From positions 78,146-142,145 of the forward strand of contig CAJTYV010000007.1 of NCBI GenBank assembly GCA_910584195.1: 64,000 bases of DNA. The letters are read 5' to 3'. Below the pieces are notes generated by a model that worked only from the letters and a program-made list of their open reading frames with translations, was not told the DNA's origin and did no database searches. Position numbers and translations under genes: made by a program. Positions 59,279 to 64,000 of this stretch are shown here, one piece after another. The stretch's first letter is position 1. Every line of letters starts with the position of its first letter. The DNA comes from an uncultured Ruminococcus sp. (GTDB taxonomy: Bacteria > Bacillota > Clostridia > Oscillospirales > Ruminococcaceae).

Positions 59279-60175
59279 ATGGAAACACTGCTGAAACTTG
59301 AAAATGTATCAAAAAAATATGGCAGAGAAACTGTTCTGAAAGATGTGAACCTTGAGCTGAAAAGCGGTGAGATAGTTGGACTTGTAGGTCCTAACGGAGC
59401 AGGAAAAAGTACGATAATGAAGATTATCAGCGGACTTATTTCTAATTTTGACGGCACAGCTCAGATAAACGGAGAGAATATCCGTGATATGAAATGCAGC
59501 TCGAAAAAAGTCGGCTGTCTTATTGAGAATCCGGGATATTACGGCAGCGATACAGGATTTGATAATCTTAAGTTCTGTGCCAAGCTTTCAGGAGCATATT
59601 CAAAAATACAGATAATGGATCTTGCAAAGCGAATCGGCATAGACAATGCCCTGAAAAAGCGTGTGAGCAAGTATTCACTGGGAATGAAACAGAAACTGGG
59701 TATATGTATGGCAATGGTGGGACATCCTGAGATACTTGTCCTTGATGAACCGACTAACGGTCTTGACCCTAATACCATACCGGTGGTTCGCAATATGATA
59801 AAGTATTCTGCGGAAAAAATGAACTGTGCGGTGCTTGTTTCCAGCCATATTCTCTCAGAGATAGAGGCTGTTTGCGACAGTGTATATTTCATCAGGGACG
59901 GTAAGATAATCAGCGAGAAGGATATCGGCTCAGAAGAGAGGACAGTTTATTCATTCTCCTCAGATTCTCCGCTACAGCTGATTGAATGTCTGAAAAAAAT
60001 GGGTTTTTATGCAACTGTTTGCGGTGATAAGGTGGAGGCTGAAATGGACGAAACTCAGGCAGCAGAATTCCTCACCTGTGCAGTTAAGGAGAATATCCGC
60101 ATCTTCGGTATGGATAAGAAGAACGCTGACCTTGAACAGACATATCACAGGATAATGGAGGGCAAAGATGAATAA
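59279..60175 (+). CDS. lanF: ABC transporter ATP-binding protein (LanF-like immunity)
   Basis: A 298-residue ATPase. Walker A is GPNGAGKSTIMKI, the signature region is SKYSLGMKQKLGI, and Walker B is ILVLDEPTNGLDP. The LSLGMKQ-form signature and the E-loop are characteristic of the bacitracin/lantibiotic self-immunity group. It should power efflux of the peptide from the membrane with the two following permeases. It starts 20 nt after lanT. Confidence 0.93.
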   Translation: METLLKLENVSKKYGRETVLKDVNLELKSGEIVGLVGPNGAGKSTIMKIISGLISNFDGTAQINGENIRDMKCSSKKVGCLIENPGYYGSDTGFDNLKFCAKLSGAYSKIQIMDLAKRIGIDNALKKRVSKYSLGMKQKLGICMAMVGHPEILVLDEPTNGLDPNTIPVVRNMIKYSAEKMNCAVLVSSHILSEIEAVCDSVYFIRDGKIISEKDIGSEERTVYSFSSDSPLQLIECLKKMGFYATVCGDKVEAEMDETQAAEFLTCAVKENIRIFGMDKKNADLEQTYHRIMEGKDE

Positions 60176-60884
60176 CTGCATAGCTATTGGTTTTACGAGT
60201 TTCAAGCTTAATCTGAAAAGAGGCAGCTTTCTGGTATTTGCACTACTGATTTCTATGATATTCGGGCTGTTTCTGTACCGCAGAGGAACAGCTCCTGAGT
60301 TTACTGAGACTTCGGTGAAGATGCTTTCAAAATTTATGGGATACTATCTGATATTCCTGTCCGCAAGAATGTTTTCAATGGAATTCCAGAACGGTTTCTA
60401 TAAATGCGTACACACATCAGGAATGTCTGAGAGCAGGATAATACTTTACAAGACCATCTCAGTATTGTTTACCGCACTTTTATTCTTTGCAGCGGTGTCA
60501 GGAGTACATCTTGCTGTTACAGCAACGGGTTCGGCTGATGCCAATATAAAGCTGCTGGGCAAAGGTGCAGTAATATTCCTCATTGCAGGTCTTCATTATT
60601 CTTCCGCAGCAGCATTGCTGACCGCTCTGCTGAACAGCTACAAGACAACGCTTTTTTCTATGCTTATCTGTTATATCGCACTGCCGTATGTTTATATAAT
60701 GTTCCGCAGTCTTACCGGCAAAGAATCTGAGCTTGTCCGTGCTGTTCCATGCGTCTCACTGGATAACGTTTTGATGACCTACGAGATACGGATTTCTGAG
60801 CTGGCAATTACTGCTGTTCTGACAGCGGTATTCTTTGCTGCAGCATTGCTTGTTGCAAAGAACAAGGATATAAAGACAGAGTAG
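60168..60884 (+). CDS. lanE: ABC transporter permease (LanE-like)
   Basis: A 238-residue membrane protein with six hydrophobic segments (for example FLVFALLISMIFGLFLY and ALLFFAAVSGVHLAVTATG). Sequence divergence is normal in this immunity family, so assignment rests on topology and position. It overlaps lanF by 8 nt. Confidence 0.85.
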   Translation: MNNCIAIGFTSFKLNLKRGSFLVFALLISMIFGLFLYRRGTAPEFTETSVKMLSKFMGYYLIFLSARMFSMEFQNGFYKCVHTSGMSESRIILYKTISVLFTALLFFAAVSGVHLAVTATGSADANIKLLGKGAVIFLIAGLHYSSAAALLTALLNSYKTTLFSMLICYIALPYVYIMFRSLTGKESELVRAVPCVSLDNVLMTYEIRISELAITAVLTAVFFAAALLVAKNKDIKTE

Positions 60885-60910
60885 TCAGGCGAGTAAGAAA
60901 GGAAAGAGCA

Positions 60911-61630
60911 TTGAAGAGAGGATTTCAGATATATATTAAGGATGTCCGCAGAGCTATTTTCAACAAAGCCGCTGTGGTAATCATACTAAGCTCAATTGCA
61001 GGAACACTGGCGGTAAGACTGATGTTTCCGTTTATTCTAGAAGAGGGAGCAGGTACCGAAATTATCATTTCAAGCGTTTTCAAGCTGCTGATGATATATT
61101 ATGCGGTAAACCACTTTGGCAGTGATTATTTCACAAAAACTGCACGTCTTATATATTCAGTGCAGGAGGAGAGACTGGTAATCTATGCCTTCAAATTGCT
61201 TGCGAATATGACTACAGCTCTATATTTTGCTGTGATTCATATTATGCTGAAGTTCATTATTCCCGATATGGCTGGTGAGATTACCTCGCTCGGAGAGCTT
61301 TTGACTATCCCGTCAGTTTACCTGTTTTTTTCTACCGCAGTGACAGCTTTTTCCATAGCTTTGTCGATGATAGTGAAAAGCAGTGCTGCTATTCTGATTG
61401 CAGACTATTTTCTGTTTTTCTGGACAATAGGGGATAATCTTGCGGTTCTCGGACAAAAATTCAGTGATGGTTTTTTACGCTCGGTTTTCATCCATAACAC
61501 ATTTTACGAGCTGGGTCATTCATTTTCAGTAATGCAAATCGACCTTATCACTCTAAAAAGTTCCATACCTTTTATACTTTTCTTTGGAATTGTCGGAACA
61601 ATAATGCTCAGGAATAAGGATATTTCATAA
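60911..61630 (+). CDS. lanG: ABC transporter permease (LanG-like)
   Basis: A 239-residue membrane protein with about six transmembrane segments (for example AAVVIILSSIAGTLAVRLMF and SSAAILIADYFLFFWTIGD). It has a TTG start at 60911 with AGGAAAG upstream. It completes a LanFEG immunity transporter and is the last gene of the operon, followed by a strong terminator. Confidence 0.85.
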   Translation: MKRGFQIYIKDVRRAIFNKAAVVIILSSIAGTLAVRLMFPFILEEGAGTEIIISSVFKLLMIYYAVNHFGSDYFTKTARLIYSVQEERLVIYAFKLLANMTTALYFAVIHIMLKFIIPDMAGEITSLGELLTIPSVYLFFSTAVTAFSIALSMIVKSSAAILIADYFLFFWTIGDNLAVLGQKFSDGFLRSVFIHNTFYELGHSFSVMQIDLITLKSSIPFILFFGIVGTIMLRNKDIS

Positions 61631-61677
61631 CAATATTTCACAGCAGCACCACAGCATTTAATTGGTGGAGCAATAGT

Positions 61678-61726
61678 AATACAATACCGCACAAAGACAC
61701 CTATCGGCTTTGTGCGGTATTGTATT
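61678..61726 (+). terminator. Rho-independent terminator of the lanthipeptide operon
   Basis: Perfect 19-bp stem AATACAATACCGCACAAAG with CTTTGTGCGGTATTGTATT around an 11-nt loop. Confidence 0.85.
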
Positions 61727-61864
61727 AAGTCTGTATAGAATGAGCTGCACAGATTTTCTCTTTTTTATTTGATTTTGCCTGATAAAATTTTTTTGAAAAA
61801 TTTTCAAAAAACACTTGAAAAACGCAAAATCGTATGCCATAATATATAATCAATTTGATGAGAT

Positions 61865-61940
61865 GCACCATTAGCTCAGTCGGTAGAGCACTCGGCTGTT
61901 AACCGAGTTGTCGCCCGTTCGAGCCGGGCAGGGGGAGCCA
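61865..61940 (+). tRNA. tRNA-Asn (anticodon GTT), acceptor stem mismatched
   Basis: D arm (GCTCAGTCGGTAGAGC), anticodon arm (CTCGG-CTGTTAA-CCGAG) and T arm (GCCCG-TTCGAGC-CGGGC) are regular, and the gene encodes 3' CCA. But the 5' acceptor strand GCACCAT does not pair with the 3' strand AGGGGGA (only 4 of 7 pairs). GCACCAT is the acceptor half seen in Firmicutes tRNA-Lys, whereas AGGGGGAGCCA suits tRNA-Asn. The gene looks chimeric. Confidence 0.85.
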
Positions 61941-61942
61941 GA

Positions 61943-61970
61943 AAGTTCACACTTTTATTGTGTGGACTTT
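61943..61970 (+). terminator. Hairpin behind the tRNA
   Basis: AAGTTCACAC, loop TTTTATT, GTGTGGACTT followed by TTC; nine of ten stem positions pair. Confidence 0.65.
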
Positions 61971-62049
61971 TCTTATGGTTTGTTTTTGTCGCTTTTATGA
62001 AATGGACAAAATATCTCTTAGATTTTTTCTCGTGAATCGTAGTTGTTTA

Positions 62050-62472
62050 GTAAGCGTCAAATAATCCCCCGTCCCAATGAAAAATAAAAAACCTCGCTGG
62101 ACTACTCGGCGAGGTGATGGGAACACTAGTCCTTCCACGGCAGCAATATTGTGCCGGGTGGTTGTGAGAACAGCTCAGTCAGGTACTTCTCGGCATCCAA
62201 TCCGTTAGCCTGAGCTGTGGAAATGACCGAATACAGAATCGCGCTGCATTTTCGCCGCGCTCAGTATTGTTGAACAGCCAGTTCTTGCGACCGACTGCGA
62301 ATGGCCTGATCGCATTCTCGGCACGATTGTTGTCGATCGGGACGTTGCCGTCCTCTAAAAAGGTGTAGAGATATTTCTTTTCATTCAGCGCATATCTCAC
62401 AGCATTAGCTAGCTTGCCTTTCCCGCTGACGTTTTGTTCTTCAAGCCATGAGAAGAATGGATTGCCCTTCAA
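62050..62472 (-). mobile_element. IS66 remnant, tnpC end
   Basis: It begins with terminal inverted repeat GTAAGCGTCAAATAATCC (62050) and holds the last third of a tnpC frame on the minus strand (WLFNNTERG, VPIDNNRAENAIRPFAVGRK). A one-base loss near 62254 shifts the final codons, and sequence breaks off at about 62465. It is about 80-90% similar in DNA to the IS66 at 41832. Confidence 0.85.
62179..62472 (-). pseudogene. IS66 tnpC fragment
   Basis: The frame reads FFSWLEEQNVSGKGKLANAV, then YALNEKKYLYTFLEDGNVPI and NNRAENAIRPFAVGRKNWLF, corresponding to the C-terminal 110 residues of TnpC. After NNTERG the frame is shifted (ENAARFCIRS). Confidence 0.85.
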
Positions 62473-62872
62473 ATCTGAACTATTTATACAAGATTTGAAG
62501 GGCGATTTTGTATATATAATGCTATATTACGAGGATATATTACATTAGTCAAACGTAATCGTCAAATAAATCACCGTCTTCCAAAGCGGCGGTATTTTGT
62601 GTATAATAGAGTCCAAGCAGATCCATAGACTAAATTAGAGTGACTAAGTACAATCTAAGAACCTGTCTTCACAAGATATCGCGCACGTCTTTTCGGCAAA
62701 TTTTGCCGCTTGTTGCGTTGGAAAAGCTCACCATACGACAGTATGCTTTCACTTTTTCGCCTTGCAATCGACAAAATTATGCTCGAAAACTCGCACACGA
62801 ATCTTGTGAAGGCAGGTTCTAAAATGGTCTATAGAGCGAGCTGGATAAAATTAGGCACAAGAGGAAAAGTCT
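62473..62872. other. Junction of IS66 remnants and MITE
   Basis: A small inverted repeat CCCTTCAAATCTG / AGATTTGAAGGG (62464-62503) caps the tnpC fragment. A second IS66 end, GTAATCGTCAAATAAATC, starts at 62555 and reads in plus direction toward tnpA. The MITE lies between them and tnpA. Confidence 0.6.
62658..62820. mobile_element. MITE in an IS66 leader
   Basis: 163 bp with 20-bp terminal inverted repeats AGAACCTGTCTTCACAAGAT and ATCTTGTGAAGGCAGGTTCT (19 of 20 pair). It carries the shared core CACCATACGACAGTATGCTT (62729-62748). Confidence 0.8.
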
Positions 62873-63147
62873 ATGGAAGAAACAACCACAGCTATCACAG
62901 CGGTCAAGCAAGAGGTGCAGCTTCGTGACTGGGCGGCTCGGATTGCACCGCAGCAGGCAAGCGGAATGACAGTGCAGAGGTGGTGTGCAGAAAATGGGAT
63001 CAATCCCAAGACCTATTATTATCACCTGCGGAATATCCGTGAGAAATGCGTAGCATCAGCACCGGTAATTGTGCCCTGAAACTGCCAAAGCAGGCTGTGG
63101 ATATGTCAGTGGAAACGCTGATTGCACTGCTGCATGAGTTATGCTGA
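62873..63147 (+). pseudogene. IS66 tnpA, internally deleted
   Basis: The frame starts MEETTTAITAVKQEVQLRDW and ends early at a TGA (63077) after APVIVP. The normal C terminus continues in another frame as DMSVETLIALLHELC, ending at 63147. About 25 codons are missing between them. Confidence 0.85.
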
Positions 63148-63246
63148 ATGATTTGACGTGTAACTTCCATCCCATTACACTGCCTTAAAAGTACTATTTC
63201 TCTTATGATTATCAACAAGAAAACGATAGCTTTCCCAAAACAAAAA

Positions 63247-63274
63247 TGCACCCTTTTCAAGCATAAAGGGTGCA
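63247..63274. terminator. Hairpin
   Basis: Stem TGCACCCTTT/AAAGGGTGCA with an 8-nt loop, flanked by AAAAA and T-rich sequence. Confidence 0.6.
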
Positions 63275-63336
63275 TTGTATCAAAATTGCAGTCTTTAGCC
63301 ATACTTGGACAATAAAATAGATGTCCACCCTTTAAA

Positions 63337-63358
63337 CCGCCTATTTAGGCGGCTTTTT
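63337..63358 (+). terminator. Rho-independent terminator
   Basis: CCGCC-TATTTA-GGCGG followed by CTTTTT. Confidence 0.75.
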
Positions 63359-63533
63359 GGCATTTTAGGGGCGAAAAATTCAAGGTCAAAACCATGGCTG
63401 TTTTTCCCCGTTTTCTTCGATTGAGAGGATTCGAACCGATGCAGAGGAATATTTAGGAAAAATTCAAGGCATATTTAAGAAGAATAATCTTAAATCTGCC
63501 TTTTTTAATATGTAAAATAATCCACAAAATTTT

Positions 63534-63592
63534 AAAAGCCGTTTTGTCTAATATCACGAATTGAAGTGATGTTAAACAAAGCGGCTTTTTTT
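63534..63592 (+). terminator. Long hairpin terminator
   Basis: AAAAGCC-G-TTTTGT pairs with ACAAA-GCGGCTTTT, with an inner stem ATCAC/GTGAT; a TTTTTTT run follows. Confidence 0.65.
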
Positions 63593-63655
63593 GTTTTCTG
63601 AGGGAGGTGCATAACAAAAGCAAAAAAGACTGCAAAAAAATGACAGGAGGTTATA

Positions 63656-64000
63656 ATGAAGAAGTTAAAATTTAACAGTACGCTTAATCATAAGCATAGC
63701 GACTACAAAACTCATGAGATCATCGTTGAGAAAGTGATCACGCTTTACGAGGAAAGTTTTTTAGAGCTGAAGGATCATCCTCTGCGCGATAATCCGTATA
63801 TCGCCCAAAACCGTGACCTGATGTATATCGACAGCAATGATACCGCACATTATCTGCTTATGGTTGACTATGACAGCGGAGATGGTATTCTGGTTGAGTC
63901 TGAGGGTATGTCATATGCTCGAAAATCCCAATTCATACCAAATGTAAGAGCATTGGTTGAAAACAATGAGCTGACAGCTTCTGAGCGTAAACTGCATAAC
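63656..64000 (+). CDS. DUF6329-like protein (3' end outside window)
   Basis: At least 115 codons, starting MKKLKFNSTLNHKHSDYKTH. The blocks NRDLMYIDSNDTAHYLLMVD, YDSGDGILVESEGMSYARKS and FIPNVRALVENNELTASERK are characteristic of a small family common in Ruminococcus and relatives and seen on mobile elements, of unknown function. ACAGGAGG lies 6 nt upstream of the ATG. Confidence 0.75.
   Translation, partial: MKKLKFNSTLNHKHSDYKTHEIIVEKVITLYEESFLELKDHPLRDNPYIAQNRDLMYIDSNDTAHYLLMVDYDSGDGILVESEGMSYARKSQFIPNVRALVENNELTASERKLHN

Larger units (their letters stand above)
62555..63147 (+). mobile_element. IS66 remnant, tnpA end
   Basis: The tnpA-side terminal repeat at 62555, the leader region homologous to 43984-44125 (in complement), and the decayed tnpA. 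The region after tnpA is lost, and it faces away from the tnpC remnant, so these are two separate copies. Confidence 0.8.
63148..63655. other. Non-coding stretch with terminators and a tRNA-like fragment
   Basis: About 500 nt with no gene. It holds three hairpins (listed separately) and a stretch GAGAGGATTCGAACCGATG (63425-63443), whose complement resembles the T loop of a tRNA (GGTTCGAATCC). No complete tRNA can be folded there. Confidence 0.5.

Overview
The window looks like a stretch of a low-to-medium GC Firmicutes chromosome, most likely a gut or rumen Ruminococcus-type Oscillospiraceae. The grounds are a Firmicutes siphophage prophage with HK97-type morphogenesis genes, phage-carried anaerobic ribonucleotide reductase, GGAGG ribosome binding sites with frequent TTG and GTG starts, IS66/IS256/ISAs1 insertion sequences and a class II lanthipeptide cluster. 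No 16S or ribosomal protein gene is present, so the genus is inference.

Region 1 (1 to about 33.2 kb) is a mosaic prophage read almost entirely on the minus strand. From low to high coordinates come tape measure (cut by the window start), tail chaperone pair with a -1 frameshift site, major tail protein, head-tail connectors, HK97 capsid, ClpP-type prohead protease, portal, large terminase and small terminase. The large terminase gene is split at its Walker A motif by a 306-nt ORF-less group I intron of the T4 td type. Between 11.9 and 16.7 kb lies an array of accessory genes, several of them monocistronic, using one recurrent promoter form (TTGATA/TTGATT, 17 nt, TAACAT/TAATAT); in three cases a roughly 100-nt hairpin lies between cassettes. 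The same promoter form precedes the terminase operon. The array includes an amidoligase with a gamma-glutamylcyclotransferase. Farther on come three DNA methyltransferases (one broken by a stop after its catalytic Cys), a PAPS-reductase-like enzyme, an antirepressor, NrdG/NrdD, small regulatory proteins, a fused relic of lysis genes (holin, M15 peptidase) and an HNH nuclease, a sigma-like protein, and the immunity region (ImmA/IrrE-HTH protein, XRE repressor, second ImmA/IrrE protein). No integrase belongs clearly to this prophage.

Region 2 (33.3 to 41.0 kb, plus strand) is a tightly packed run starting with a Y-family polymerase and a YolD-like protein, then thymidine kinase, small unknown proteins, a YaiI-family protein, a DnaQ-like exonuclease, flavodoxin, phosphatase-like protein, monooxygenase-like protein and an epimerase, ending in a truncated alcohol dehydrogenase.

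Region 3 (41.0 to 52.7 kb) is a scrapyard: an IS66 with perfect 8-bp target duplication but a shortened transposase, an Abi-alpha-like gene split by a MITE, DHH and HAD fragments, a LytTR/GHKL two-component system with a 17-codon peptide gene behind it, a serine-recombinase fragment, a second truncated M15 peptidase fused to an XRE remnant, an IS256 fragment, and an ISAs1 element split by a MITE.

Region 4 (52.7 to 61.7 kb) is a class II lanthipeptide operon: precursor, LanM, a flavodoxin-fold reductase, a C39 peptidase ABC exporter, and a LanFEG-like immunity transporter. Two direct repeats of LytTR type sit upstream of the precursor promoter, which suggests that the nearby response regulator controls it. 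The window ends with a tRNA-Asn of chimeric appearance, two IS66 remnants, a third MITE, and the start of a DUF6329-like gene.
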